Shown here in pieces: positions 34,301-47,320 of a stretch of DNA of 64,000 nucleotides (its first letter is position 1; every line of letters starts with the position of its first letter). The notes below the pieces were generated by a model. That model had not been told where the DNA came from, ran no database searches, and saw nothing but the letters and a program-made list of their open reading frames with translations. A program made the translations under genes and the position numbers. The stretch comes from Plectrocnemia conspersa (lineage: Eukaryota; Arthropoda; Insecta; Trichoptera; Polycentropodidae), in assembly GCA_009617715.1 (NCBI GenBank), contig VTFK01000142.1, positions 62,001-126,000 on the forward strand, written 5' to 3'.

Positions 34301-37021
34301 CCGTGATGAAATGGCAGAAAAATCAGCTGTCAGCTGTTAAATTTGGTGTCGCATGGCAAACACATGGTATAATAATATTGTTTAAAGCAAGCAGCACCAA
34401 CAAAGAGATTGTTATTAGATTTATTGCCGAAGAGGTTCATCAAAATCGATACGACATTATATTTCTTCTCGCGATGGCTTGGTACAAGTAGACATAAGAG
34501 TTGCAGTAAAATCGAAGCAAATCGTCGGTCGACAAGAAGTCTTTTATCGACCCACCAGTAGTAAGTTGGAGGTGTGCGTATAATATAAATAATTAAATAA
34601 ATGACTTAAGATTATTACAAATATTAAATCTTACAAAATTATGGATCAATGTGGCAATATTAATAAACATCTTATTTCTTTTAGATGTGCTTATCATAAT
34701 AAATGTCTCAAGTATATATGTATTATATGTGTTTAATACTTTTACAAACAACAGCATTCAATGGCATGCTTTTGGTAGATAAAAATTCTTATGCAGAAAT
34801 ATAGAGCTACCGATCTTTAAGCTTAATTTATGACGTAGAAGTTCATTTCAATTCAGGGAATTTAATAACTCAACTAAGTACATTTTAGCCTCATCTTTGT
34901 GAATTGAGCTAAAAGAACACACTACAACTATTTATATTATTATTTTACATCGATTGGAGTAAATGGTTTGTATTAAAAGATTTATTGTATTTTCATACAT
35001 TCCAAAAAAATCAAAGACTAAAATAAAAAATTTAAGAAAAACTAGCTGTCGGTCTCTCACTGGCGTGAGGTACCGCGGCTAGCCTACGTGCAGATACTGG
35101 ACGATTGTCTTTTGCTAATATTATTGTTTTCTTTTATGAAGCAACTTATATTTTATTAATTTTTAATTTTTTTTAACTAGTATTTTTCAGTTATTTTTAG
35201 ATAATTGTAATGACTGCAATCTTAAGGTATTTTTTAAGATTTATAGATTGCTTATACGTAACAGATTTGAATTTCATTCATTCTTTCATTCTTGTGGATA
35301 TCGTCACCGACTACGAAACATAATTTGGCATCTATTTCTGGTATGTCGGTCATCGCATTGGGACCGAGCGCCTCGGGCCCAAGTCAACAGCTGTCCTTAC
35401 CCGGCGGAGCTGGTCTTGGGCCCCAGCGTCCTCCGCTAATTGACATCCGAAGGCTCCCCATCGGATCGGACCGGGGGTGGCTGGAGGGCATCGATCCGCG
35501 AGGCTGAATAAATTAGTGCTCTCTCCGACACACAGCGGGATATAAAATTTTGAATATGAATAGGAAATTTTGCATTTGTAATAAGCCACCCCCGGAGTCG
35601 GTCTCCTCGGAGAAACAAAGCACAGCTGACGAAGGAACATATGTAGATAAGGCCGAGGGGACAACCCCACTCCCTCCTGTCCTGAGGTGGCGGAAATAAT
35701 TTCGACGAGCCCCGAGGGCGCACAAATGCACCAGGTGGATTGGGAATCGCTGCATTGGCCATCGGATGAATTTTTCATGTGCGGCTTCCAAGACACAGTG
35801 TGGTGGACGAGCGGCGCTAGTAATGGACCGTTTACAGAAGGGACTATTTTTGTGGAGCACTCACGCAAAGTTGACGACATCTAAACTATTACTTTTTCAA
35901 GATTGCACTCAAGAGGGTTAAGTAGAATTGTACAAAAGTTTTATTTGATGGCATTAGCGTGATCATATTTTCAATGGCGGTATTTTTGGCAGTTTTTGAT
36001 TTTAAATGATATTTTTTTTTAAATTGTCTATAAAATCACAAACTTTAGGAGTAATAATATAAACTAATTTATAATGGTAAACTACAACAATCATATACAT
36101 AATTATTTCACTTTGAGTTTCGAGTGTAGTGTTTTGCCTAAGCCATATTGATGATAAGATATAAGAATTATCAAAAAAAAAAACTCAAGACTAAAATGAT
36201 TAGCTTTCATTTCTAAATATCATTAAACTAGCGACTCTCTTTGGCGAGCAATCCCAGAATTGTAATTCTAAAGGAGCGCCCTCATGTAAAACCGTACAAT
36301 AAAAACAATTAGAGCACTCCCGTTTTATTAAGCAATAAAAATTCAATTTTGACAATAAAATACGAAACGCTAAAAAAGCACGTCTGTTTCTGGGGTGCTG
36401 TCTTGGTCAGTGGGGGATGAGAATCTGTGGAGGGTAGGTTTCTTCGGATCCTGTCATTTGTGGCAGTACCCACCTCAAAGCGCCGCTACGTGCAACCAAT
36501 GCAAATAATATTATTTTTATTCGTATTACGGAATCAATTAAGCGGACTCCCCAACTCTCCGTGTTACATTTGTCTTATTGGAATATTTGAGGAGACGTGA
36601 TTTAGCTCTAAGGAAGAAGAGGGAATAAAAACGCGGGCACAGAGAACGCAGTCTGAATTAATACACACCTTTTAGATATAGAAAAATGTGTAATAACCGA
36701 TTACGAATCAGTACTCTAATAGTGACAGGGTAGCCTATATTTATAATATAATAATTCAGTATTGTTATTATTTTAATGCTGATTTTAGCTTGAGAGATCT
36801 TTCGTTGGACAGCGGTATAACAATTAAAGATAGAGTTTCAAAAACCTACTTTTACAAATTACTGTCCTGAATATTGGCTATTTAAAATTGTTTTTGCCAG
36901 ATAAATTTTATCATAACTTTATTTATAAAAATCTGAAATCATATAACAGATTTATCACATTGCCCCTATTATCCAATCAGTGACCGATATGGCCAATAAA
37001 GGGGTCACCCCCGCTATACGA
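34301..37021. other. Intergenic, with GC islands at 35250-35890, 36240-36660 and from 36960
   Basis: In the 35250-35890 island several frames are open on both strands (up to 176 codons on the minus strand). Mutually contradictory frames and no domain suggest composition rather than genes. AT-rich DNA separates the islands. Confidence 0.35.
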
Positions 37022-37310
37022 TGTCCGACCGCAATCAATCGCACGGACAAACGCCGGAACCCAATCACGGGAACGAGTTATGAATTATTAAACGGGCCAT
37101 CCCGGAAATCGGTAGCGTGACAGATGGCGCACCGTGTCCGGTAATAAACATCCGGAGAGGACACGTGAAAAATGGACGCCATCGATAAAGCGGACATTTG
37201 TTTGCCGTGTCCGATGCTCGTTCCGAACATATTGACTCGTTTGATGGAGAGGCGCTATTTGTCCCGGACAACGGTTGCGGGCAACGTCGGCAATATGGTA
37301 ATTTCGGACA
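37022..37310. promoter_or_regulatory. Cluster of TGTCCG/CGGACA motifs in a GC island
   Basis: Seven exact copies of TGTCCG or its complement start at 37022, 37044, 37135, 37191, 37208, 37265 and 37305. Both orientations occur, and near-matches (TCCGGAGAGGACAC, GTCCCGG) lie between them. At even base frequencies about one pair per 2 kb would be expected. This resembles a homotypic binding-site cluster, but no factor can be named. Confidence 0.4.
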
Positions 37311-38454
37311 ATTGCCCGACGTTTATGTGTATTTATGGCACATGCGAAACGATCGTCTTCCACCGCCAGATTTTTCAATTTGTTATTACTGCGATACTTT
37401 TTCGATTATCAATAAAATAAATGTGACAATATCTAACATTATATTTTTGTCAATGAAAGCATTATTAGACTAGTAAATTATAAAATTATGTAAGTTAAAT
37501 ATTTTATATATCACTTTTACAACCCTAGAAGTGTCTAGACCTCCGCGAGTTAGTGCCACTACTCCTTCATTTACTCATGTCAAATCGTGTGACATCAATC
37601 ATCACCAGAAACTCCAAATATTCGTAATTTTCATCCATATAAATATTCGAATATATTCGTAAAATAATGAAAAATCAAAAAATACAGTTTAAATATTGAA
37701 TATATTAATTTCATAGATATAAATATATGTCTATATAAAAAATAAAAATAATGTTTAACACTATAAATAAATATGAAATTAAATTTTAAGATTCCAAATA
37801 TTCGTTATTTTCAATTATTCTAAAATGAAATATTTAGTTGACTATTAGTATACAATAAAATATTATTAAATATTCGTGATGTTTTGAAGATAGAAAAACT
37901 CATTTTAAATAATAAATACGTGTAATTAAAAATAAAAATTAAATATATCGTAATAATGCATTGAATGTATTAAATTTTATTTTAATTCGTAGTTTTAACA
38001 AACCCTGCTGTAAAAAATACCCTTTCAAAGGTTGATATCGGTATTACCATCAGCAACATATTGTACAATGTTTTTGTCACATTTTTTATTACATATAATT
38101 GTCTTAAACCCTTCTGAATTCTTTTTTTTATGATTTTAACATACAAATGTAAATTTTTCTGAAAAAAGCTTTTGGTGTTTTTTCCAAAATTTCATGTTCA
38201 AACGATTTTTTTTTAAATTTTCCAAAATCATATGTTGAAATGTACTTGCTAAACTTGGAGTTTTTTTAGAGAATTACTAGAATATTTTTAGAATTAAAAT
38301 AATAATTTGATAAAAAAGACTGATTATATGTATAAAATACAACAAAATTATTTATACTATTGAATTTGCGTTTCATTAAAAAATGCAGCACTATTTTTAA
38401 GTAGGTAATACATATTTAGGATAAGACTAACACCTTTTAAATTTTATAATCACT
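37311..38454. other. AT-rich stretch with a small direct repeat
   Basis: CCAAATATTCGTAATTTTCA near 37614 recurs as CCAAATATTCGTTATTTTCA near 37796. Otherwise nothing was recognised. Confidence 0.45.
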
Positions 38455-38867
38455 TTCAGCAAGTTTTATTAGACCAACAGCACGGGTTTCGTCCTGCCCG
38501 TTCCACTGTTACTAATCTTCTGTCGTTCACCAAAACGGTGACAACTTCTCTCGATGCCGGAATTCAAGTAGACGTCGTGTATACAGATTTTGAGAAAGCC
38601 TTTGACAAAGTTTGTCATACGTTATTATTAAAAAAATTGTCGAACCTCGGTTGCTCAGATAATTTAACTCGGTTATTTTCGAGTTATTTAAGCAATCGTA
38701 GACAGTTTGTAACCTATGGTGGCCGATTATCAACAGAATATTTTACCCCTTCGGGGGTTCCTCAAGGATCCAATCTGGGACCTCTGCTTTTTGTGTTATT
38801 TATTAATGACATAAATACAGCAATTAAAAATTCAAGTTTTCTTCTGTACGCAGATGATTTAAAATTA

Positions 38868-39257
38868 TATTTATTTATTTATTAAAATTATAACCATCGT
38901 GACCTGACAGGCAAACCTAATGCGTCACGATAGTCAAAAGTACTAATACATCATAATACATACAAATATAAACAAGACAAAACAACAGACACAAATTCAA
39001 CAGGTGTGCATTGTCCCATACGAATTGAACCAAAACTCCATAAGTGCAAGAGAAAATGTCAATATTAATATGGACAGAATTGAGCAGATAAATGGCCTTG
39101 GCCAGAGAAAGTTGGCAAGTGCTCCAGTTCTAACTTAACAGGCAAGAAAAGTGGACGCGACCGAGAACTATATCCACCTTCAGGAGCCCATATTTGAAGC
39201 TGCTCGAGCACTGAAGGATTGTCTACGATGCCCTTGAGTAATTTCCAGAAGTGTTTA
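38868..39257 (-). mobile_element. Second LINE family A member, 5'-truncated, inserted antisense
   Basis: On the minus strand this reads KHFWKLLKGIVDNPSVLEQL, then IWAPEGGYSSRSRPLFLPV, matching KHFFKLLKGAVDNPAILEKF of the host copy but clearly diverged. It ends in the family's 3' stem-loop and an A-rich ATAAATAAATAA tail that reads TTATTTATTTAT on the + strand at 38870. Short 5'-truncated copies with A-rich tails are typical of target-primed reverse transcription. It lies just after YADDLKLY of the host copy. Confidence 0.75.
38892..38935 (-). other. 3' stem-loop of the antisense LINE copy
   Basis: In minus-strand sense the arms are GACTATCGTGAC and GTCACGATGGTT around a 20-nt loop. The size is identical to the stem-loop at 40200-40243. 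Relative to that copy, the eleventh pair has changed from G-C to A-T, a compensatory change. Two other positions become G-T pairs. Confidence 0.6.
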
Positions 39258-39312
39258 ATTACATAAACACTTCTGTGTTTATGTAATTAAATAAAGTGTT
39301 TAATTACATAAA
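39251..39312. repeat. Triple repeat at the LINE-in-LINE junction
   Basis: GTGTTTAATTACATAAA occurs at 39251-39267 and 39296-39312 in direct orientation, and its exact complement lies at 39275-39291. It marks the 5' end of the antisense insert and includes target sequence. It fits a complicated (twin-primed or slipped) integration event. Confidence 0.55.
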
Positions 39313-40199
39313 TGCATTCGATCTGTTGCGGACTCCTTCTCTCTACAAAGTGATTTAGACTCTCTGTGGAGATGGGCTTCCGTTAACCGTCTGCCCTTTA
39401 GTGTCGGAAAGTGCCATACTGTGTCATTTTCTCGATCCCGTTCGCCATCAGCTTATTTCTACCATCTCGGTGGTAACATTTTGACTAGAGAAACTTCCAT
39501 TAAAGATCTCGGAATCACTTTCGAGAGCAAATGGAGGTTCTCTCTACACATACACGACGTCTGTGATAAATCTTCCAAGATGCTCGGTTTTGTTATGAGG
39601 AATGCCTTTCACTTTGACGATCCGTCAGTTATTCGCATCCTCTATGACACCTTAGTTCGTAGCATTCTTGAATCGGGATCTATAATTTGGAATCCCCGAA
39701 TAGCCAAATATTCCCTTTTAGTAGAAAAAAAATTAATTTAAGATACCTTTACAAAGGACATTTGGTTATTATCCGTTCTTATATCCCAGCGCCTTTCTTT
39801 TAGGAGCGTTGGGATATGATTCGCTGAATTCTCGCAGAAAGCTGTATGTCGCTAAGCATTTTTTCAAACTACTAAAAGGTGCTGTCGACAATCCAGCTAT
39901 TCTCGAGAAATTCCAGTTTTGGGTTCCGGAACATTTTAGAGAATCACGATCGAGACCTCTTTTGATGGCAGTTAGGGCTAAGACATCCGCACTTGCCGAC
40001 TCGCCTATAGCTGTGGCCATACGGCTCCTTAATACGCTGGCATTGAAAATTGATTTATTTAATGTTAGCTACGAGGATCTGATCCGGTTTATATCTTTTA
40101 ATTTTAATATTTTATAATTTTTTTTGTTATGTTTAAGTATTGTTATATTTATTTATATATATACGTTTTTTATGTTTTATAAATTTATAATTTGCTTTC

Positions 40200-40243
40200 G
40201 ACCATCGTGGCGCATTGGGGTAACCTGTTAGGCCACGATGGTC
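40200..40243 (+). other. 3' terminal stem-loop of LINE family A
   Basis: GACCATCGTGGC (40200-40211) and GCCACGATGGTC (40232-40243) form a perfect 12-bp stem around a 20-nt loop (GCATTGGGGTAACCTGTTAG). It sits at the very 3' end of the element, where LINE reverse transcriptases often recognise their RNA. Confidence 0.7.
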
Positions 40244-40250
40244 TTAAAAT

Positions 40251-40931
40251 AATAAACTATTGTTCTAATTTCTAATATATACTTTCTGCTGCGGATAATA
40301 CTAGTTAAATAAAATTATGCTATATGTTAAATATTCCTATTATATAATTGTAGCTTGAAAGCGATACTATATTATAATATGCTATTTAATATATTTTCAA
40401 AACGTTATTTAATTATAAGAAATGCTATAAAAAACCCAAACTGTTAAACAAACCATCAAAATTGCTAACCGAGCTAATGTGGCCGCGATGCAAGCTAATA
40501 ATAAATTTATTTTCATAAGATTCTCCATGGCACAGTATAATTTTTACGAGGCCACATTTGCATTCTTCGCCTAGAAGATTGCATAGAAAATGTATTAGTA
40601 TGGGGGGTCATAAATTTGCGACGCTTTAATAATTGCCACCTTTCGCGATTTTACTGCGACGCGTCGAGCCAATCAATCCGTTTATTCGCCCGTCAAACGA
40701 TCAAAACAATGAAAAGTTGCAATGAACGATCAAAAACTGGTCTGGCGCGGTTAATTCATGCGCCGGCGATAAGGGTCACCCGTTGTGTATTTATTACATC
40801 GTTCAATCATGACATGAAAATATCATACCACGCAAGTCGTTATTCGAATTTAATTTAATTTGAATTTATTAATTATAATTCTTCCGTTGTAACATGACTG
40901 ACGTTAGCTTAATGAGTCATCGGTGTAAACA
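40251..40931. other. AT-rich DNA plus GC-richer patch at 40615-40860
   Basis: The patch carries an 80-codon frame without any domain. No gene recognised. Confidence 0.35.
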
Positions 40932-41165
40932 CGATTAACAACTTCTGAGTAAGTAATGAGACACCAGGCTGATCAAAGTCTGAAAATCAGTGACATATGT
41001 GTATTTAATAATTGTAAACTATTATTACAATTCATACTGTGCTCTATTTTATTTTAATTATTTATCACGATATTCATCTGTGAGATTATGAAAATCTAGA
41101 AAACTGCAGATCTCCCAGAAACTATAGAAACTGAAAAATACTAGATTTCATATGAAATTAAATCC
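40932..41165 (-). mobile_element. SINE, copy 2 (body)
   Basis: Minus-strand blocks CTAGTATTTTTCAGTTTCTA, CTAGATTTTCATAATCTCAC, ATGAATATCGTGATAA, GTCACTGATTTTCAGACTTT and GGTGTCTCATTACTTA occur in this order. The first three match the copy at 14655-14850 and the last two match 51820-52118 and 49295-49545, which links the family. The tRNA-like head is not clear here. Confidence 0.55.
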
Positions 41166-44100
41166 CATGTGTTTTCAACAGTATTTAACACTGGTCTATC
41201 TTGCTTATATGTATTTAATTATTCGATTATATACAAAATGGTAATAATAACAGTTAAAATATAAAATATTTAAATATAATTTGAACGCAATTTCCTCAAA
41301 AAAATTATTAAACAACTTAATTCATCACTCCACCGTGAATCTGGAAGGAGTCGTGTCGGAGTGCTAATAATTAAAACAATTATTTATAATATATACTGCA
41401 CATTTGTACTTTGTTTTTATACATACTAATGTTTTGTATGTGTCCTGAATTCCTAAATTAATTTATTAACCAAAAATGTCATCGACGATTGCAATCAGCC
41501 TCTGTGGTACATTGGAACCCCCTTCTTCCACGACGTTATTTCCGCCATCCGATTATTCCTTTTAATATTCCCTTTTGTTTCTCATAGCCGAGGCGTGACT
41601 TGCGGCCCCGCGTTGCTCGAAACAGTCGTCAGATGTTGAGCAGAGCGTGGAATTTAAACAACGGGGGCCGCAAAAATCCCGCTACACCCCGCGAATTAAT
41701 AAGTATTACTGTACAATAATGAATAAAATCTCATTAATACGTCAGGCCTATATCTCTTTCTCTCTCTATCGCGTCATAAAAATGAGCGCCAGCCCTTTGC
41801 GGACGACTCGTTAATCTATGTGCAGTTGTGGAAAACCGTTTGGTTTCAAGAAAGTTATAGAAAAAAATATGTCTTAGAAAGAAAATTATACTGCTTACAC
41901 TATATATATTTATAATAAATTTTACCATGATGTTTTACCACTACCACATTGTTAAGTATCGTGATTTATAACAGGATTTCTACATTTCGAATATTTTTTT
42001 TTAAATACGTTAACAACCAGGTATTAACTAATATTTTATGGATGGACGGAGTTTTTCAAGCAGCTCAATTTGAGATTAGCAATAGTGTTGTAAAACCTTT
42101 TAAATATTACACTTTATGAAATTTAGGTATTGTGACTTAAAGGCCCATACAAAACTATTTACCCTATGTTGTAAAAATCAAATGCTTACGGAAACTGAAT
42201 ATAAAACTATGAGTGGATTAAAACATTGAGTTTTATGTAGTATTTTTAATGAGACGATTCCTACTTCTACTATATATTGTAGCTACGCCATCTGTGAATT
42301 TTAAAACACACATACACATTACCAAAAGTCTATGTCATGAAGTAGTTATCATAAAAAGGCAAAACTAAGTTTTACCCTTATGATAAATTCAATTCCTAGT
42401 TTTTAACAATACCCAATATGAAAATATCTTATCTGTATCATCTTTAATTTGCCTATTCTCAGTTCATATTATTATCATTGACTTGCAAGAATTGTCATTG
42501 TTATAGAAAAAGTCTGACATTGCGGAACCAATTTATTATGTTTTGCTATTAAATTAGAGCTTAAGATTTTTTTATGAAAAGAGATATATTTCAAGAAAAA
42601 ATGCATCTGGCTTGAAACACTCTCAAAGTGATGAGAAAGTTTTCCGCACTGGTTTGCCCTAATAATCTTATCAATACATCTTCTGTAGACTGTGTATAAA
42701 AAAATCTTTTTTGTATTCTAATCGATCCAAGTCAATATATTTTTGGTTCGATACGCCACCTTCTGTTGGCAACCACTGTCCACGGTACCATCTTGAACAA
42801 TAGATCCGTTAATTAACATTTCTTACGCCTCGCGGCCGCCGAAGGGTTTATCAGGCAAAATGTTTACGGGCGAAGCTCTCGTTCTCTCTCCATTTCTCCC
42901 CCGGCGGCCATTACACTAATAAAATAATCGGCGAGAGCTTAATTTCAATAATATTGCCTCGAATCTCAGTGTTTACCACGAACGATGTTTTCGTACGCGA
43001 AGGCCCCGGGCGCCAACTTTTGTGTGTGTAAAATAATATTATGTACGAACTATGTATAATAATTTGTGAGATAATATTTTTAGGATAGTGAAATTCTCGA
43101 CCCAAACAAAACAGGTAAAGCGGTAGTTAGGTTTTCTCAGATTTTCATTGTTCCTCACATGCATATTTATTACATGTACAATATTTATTTTAATATTTTT
43201 TTATTAGCGTGACTAGACAATCTGATTTTTTTATATTTTATGATAGAAATTTTCATTTTAATTTCTCAAATTTTATGAGAATCTCATTAATAGATAAAAA
43301 AAATATTTTATAAATGATGTGTGAAGTGAGGATAGACAAATTACATTATTACGTGATTTGTACCGCTGAAAAGAAATGAACAAGCAAACAAGCTTAACAA
43401 AAACAGTTTTAATGTAGTTTTTACTTGTATCGTATTATCTTTGGATTGAGTGTATTTGTTTAGCTTGAGTAATAATCTAATGTAAATATCAGCCCACTAA
43501 TTAAATATATAAAATATAATAAAACGACATTTTTAATATATGAGGCACTCATATGGTATCAAGCCTATTAAAAAAAATGATTTTAATGTTTGTTTTGTGG
43601 AGGGAGGTTCGATTATCTGCGTTATTAATCATAATTTGAGAGATATCACTATAACGACCACTTGAACAACAAAAAGCGAAATCTCCCACACTCAGTTTGC
43701 AACCTCACAAATAACACAACGGAAGAGAGATCTTAGTACTAATAATAACACAATTATTTCGAATACGTAAACCATTCATTATCAGCACCAATAAAAACAA
43801 CCTTCTATATAAAAAAACGCTTGCCAGAGATAATACTTAAAATCACTTACTATTGTTCTTCAAACTCTCTGGTTACTGATCGCTAAAATATCTATCTAAA
43901 TCATGTTTCCTCTTAAGTCGTGAGCACATCTTGGAGGTGTGTCTAAGAAGCGATGCAATTAGTTTGTGAATATCTGCGATATGCCAGAGCTATCTTAAAC
44001 AAACAATATAAAGACATATCGGCAGATAGACATCTAAAGAGCATCACAAGAACACATCACAACGACAAATATAAATTGAGACACCAGTAAAGACTTCCAT

Positions 44101-45642
44101 ACAAAACTATTCTGATATTTTATGAATTTTAGCAATTAAATAATCTGTTATTATTTTTTCCGGCGCCTATTTGGCTACAAATTCACACCCTTTCGGCCTC
44201 AAAATCTAAAAATGGTAACCACAACGTGATGATAACCTCAAAATTTTCATTAAATCTACAAGTATACATACAGTATGTACCTAAAAATGAAAAATAGAGG
44301 ATCATAAGCATCCTAAACCAATGTAGCTTAAATATAAGAAAAAGGATATCGATCTTCATTGATGAGTTTTCTTATTTAATTGTGTATCCCCTATTGGCAT
44401 TATACGAAGAATGTTATAGAGGCATGTTATTGCGGTCGGTATATCCTCGCATCGAGATTGATTTATGCGAACCGCGAAAGCTCCGTGGCTGCCGTTTCTT
44501 ATGTAAGGAGGAAATAATAGCCTTTCACGCTTAAAAGAAAGGGCCCATCAAACCTGCGGCGGCTCGACCCCCCCAGCCGACTAAAGAATGTCAATTAATT
44601 ATTCAGGCGGTTGGGTGATTAGCATACCGCGGTGGGGCGGCGCCCCCGGTGCTGGGCCCCCCGCAGCTCAAGTGTGTGACGCTGCTAGCCGTCGTCTCAG
44701 GGAGTCTTGAGCTATCGATAAAATAATTATCAAATAATATATACAGCACCACCCCTACTGAGAAACTGGGAAATTCATCTTAAAAAATATTTTAATTTAC
44801 ATGGTACAAAAGTTCTATGTATACTATTTAAACTTTATGTATACATCCTAATTAATTTAACTACACAATAAACCAGTAGTATAATTCGGTGACTAATACA
44901 TAAAAGATCTGTATTCGATTCCCATATAAATTTGTATCGTATCTTGGAGACCGAAATAAGTTGTTCTTATATAATTATAATTTCGATCGATCATTAGAAA
45001 CTGGATTTTCTTAATGCCACAGATGGATACGGTGACGAACATTTTCAGATATAACATATACATAATCATTAAATTAAACATTAATTTTATTTATTAAATA
45101 ATTTGGTCCAGCCTTTGACTTGAGACAGAATGATAATTTGGCACTTGAACTAGGAAAGGTTGAAAGGTATTCAATGTGATAATTTTTATAAATTTATCCG
45201 AATATCGTTCCAAATGTATATTTAATATATACATAATATAAAATATAGATACCATGATTATCGGTAATATTTGTCTATATTAAAAATAATTTATGGTTAG
45301 ACATAATATTACATTGTTAAGGTTTTTATGTTATGGGGCTTGATATTTATTTTATGCAAGGGGGGGGCAAAATTTGAATTTCTTTCACTGGGTTTACGTC
45401 TGTCATATTGCAACGGAAAATTTATATAGATATTAGTAAGTTTATAGATAATTATAAAAATAATATTCTTATTTCGCGTTGTAATTTTATATAAAAAAAT
45501 TATCGATTTATACTTTAGTTAACTTTGAACTTATATAATCGCTTTTTGTATTTGTGTCACTAATATTTAAAAAAAATTATACTGAATTGAACTAAATGTT
45601 TAGGATGCTTTCCCTTATTAATTAAACTTTTTCAATGAATAA
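41166..45642. other. Intergenic, with GC islands at 41470-41830, 42760-43030 and 44390-44710
   Basis: Three islands in AT-rich DNA; the third contains GGTGGGGCGGCGCCCCCGGT near 44631. No domain-bearing frame, repeat family or RNA gene was recognised between them. Confidence 0.35.
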
Positions 45643-45671
45643 GATAAAATAGACTCTAGGTCTATTTTATC
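45643..45671. repeat. Perfect 12-bp palindrome
   Basis: GATAAAATAGAC and its complement flank TCTAG. It is isolated, with no sign of a larger element. Confidence 0.5.
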
Positions 45672-46989
45672 CTAAATTACATACAAAGTCAGAGTCAAAA
45701 TTATTAAATTTACTAAAATATGTTTATTAAATTTATTTTTTAACACTTTAAATATGTACACATACATTTTTAATTAATAAACTTATCAAAAATATTTTAA
45801 ACATATTTAAAATATAGTGTCAATTTATAAGATTGACCGACATGAGATATGCAAATTGTTGTTGTTGAACAAGTGGAGTTGTTAATTCGTTAAGTTATCA
45901 GTAACGCGACGCAAACAAATGTCGGCCAAGCGCAGATAGATGGCGCTAATGTGCGGAGCAATTTGTCGCAGCATCCGATCTCTCTCCCGAGCGCTGATTT
46001 GTCGGCGGCTTCCAGGCAATAAACAACGTGTTGACAACAGGCTTTAATCACAGCCGAAGGTAATTGCAAATGAGTTTGCGGTGGGAGGGCACCACATGTG
46101 AAAATTTACTTGCCCTACTAAAGAAGGGTGCGTACTTGAAAACTATTGTATTACATTGATGACACTGCGATCACCTATGTTTATAAATATCTCTGTCAAA
46201 CACAATATGTTAAAAAATATCACTGGCATATTTTTTCAGTATTTCTAGTATCTTAACTGTTATTTATTTTAATGACTCTCAAAATAACTGTGGATATCCC
46301 TAAGCCAATGCGTTTTTCTTCTTCCTTAAATGTAAGCAATATTATTTTATTTTTTGATTGCTTGATTTGTAACACTTGTCCACCCAATTAATACGGAGCA
46401 TGGGTCTATATATCCACATTGAGAAGGCTTCTGGATTCTTAATGACCTACTCTGTAAATTGTTACGCTTCTGTATAAAAAGACAGATAGGACCTTACGAT
46501 TTTTACTATTTAAAGTCTTGATATATATTTTCTTCAATATTTTCTACTCTTCGATCAACATAGTTTGCTGCCAAACTGCGCTAAAATAGATTTCGTTGGG
46601 AATTGTAAAACACTAAAATTTATTATTATTTTTATATTATAATTCAAAAAGTGTCATTCCATTCCCCTTTCTAGAACAAAGTAGTCAATTAATATTGATT
46701 GTATAATTGATAACAATATGTTTTATCTTACAGATTTGGATTTCTTATTTCAAGAAGACTACAAATTTAATAATAATATATGAAACATAAGCAATATAAC
46801 TCTACATTGTTGAGATTTGTCTTGCAAAACGCATCAATTGAAGAGCTCAAGGGCACTAAATACCTTATGTAATCACTTAGTGCGCAGTACTCTGATCTGA
46901 TAATATAAAAGGTCCATAAAAGTTTTTCAATCTGTTCATGAGGCAATATAAATATTATTCATTTTTATTTACAACAAAATTCTTACAAC
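45672..46989. other. Intergenic, with GC island at 45890-46130
   Basis: The island is short and carries CCGAGCGCTGATTTGTCGGCGG. The rest is AT-rich; nothing recognised. Confidence 0.35.
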
Positions 46990-47320
46990 GTATGCTGACA
47001 TATGATTCCTTCGAGTCGCGTCGACATGTATACTTAAAAGAGCACTTCTTAAAGTTGATGTTTGGAAATAGACACAATCCAGTGATTTTTTAAGAACTTA
47101 TTTTTTTCTACCTATTTACCAGCGCTTGCGTTATAAGAACTTTTTAACATTGATTTGTTTTCATCCAGGTACTCACAGTTGGTTGCCGCATGAGTGTCTA
47201 GCAAATACAACTACATTACAATTCAAAATTAGATTTCTCTAGCTACAACTACATGACCATGATGAATTTACTCAATTTAGTATAACGATCCTAGCCAATT
47301 TAGACCGTTTTTGCAAATTT
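46990..47320 (+). pseudogene. LINE remnant, C-terminal RT-associated segment
   Basis: The + strand reads YDSFESRRHVYLKEHFLKLM then NRHNPVIF, comparable with YDSLNSRRKLYVAKHFFKLL of family A but clearly different. After stops, LDFSSYNYMTMMNLLNLV and a short NP-QFRPFLQ-like tail fit the end of such proteins. It is heavily decayed. Confidence 0.45.

Larger units (their letters stand above)
38455..40250 (+). mobile_element. LINE family A, best copy (reverse transcriptase to 3' end), interrupted
   Basis: A 5'-truncated non-LTR element. RT begins near LLDQQHGFRPARSTVTNLL; TDFEKAFDKVCHTLL (motif A), SGVPQGSNLGPLLFVLFIND (motif B) and YADDLKLY (catalytic, ending about 38869) are intact. An antisense LINE piece then breaks the frame. 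Translation resumes after about 39313 (the frame 39421-39741 holds the thumb, KDLGITFESKWRFSLHIHDV), shifts frame near 39735 and continues as GYDSLNSRRKLYVAKHFFKLL to a stop at 40117. The 3' untranslated region ends in a stem-loop. The motifs fit the jockey/CR1 group. It is non-functional because of the insertion, frameshift and missing 5' part. Confidence 0.85.

Noticed and set aside
35350..35880. 176-codon minus-strand open frame
   Set aside because: Four or more frames are open on both strands in this GC island. It lacks any domain, so composition explains it.
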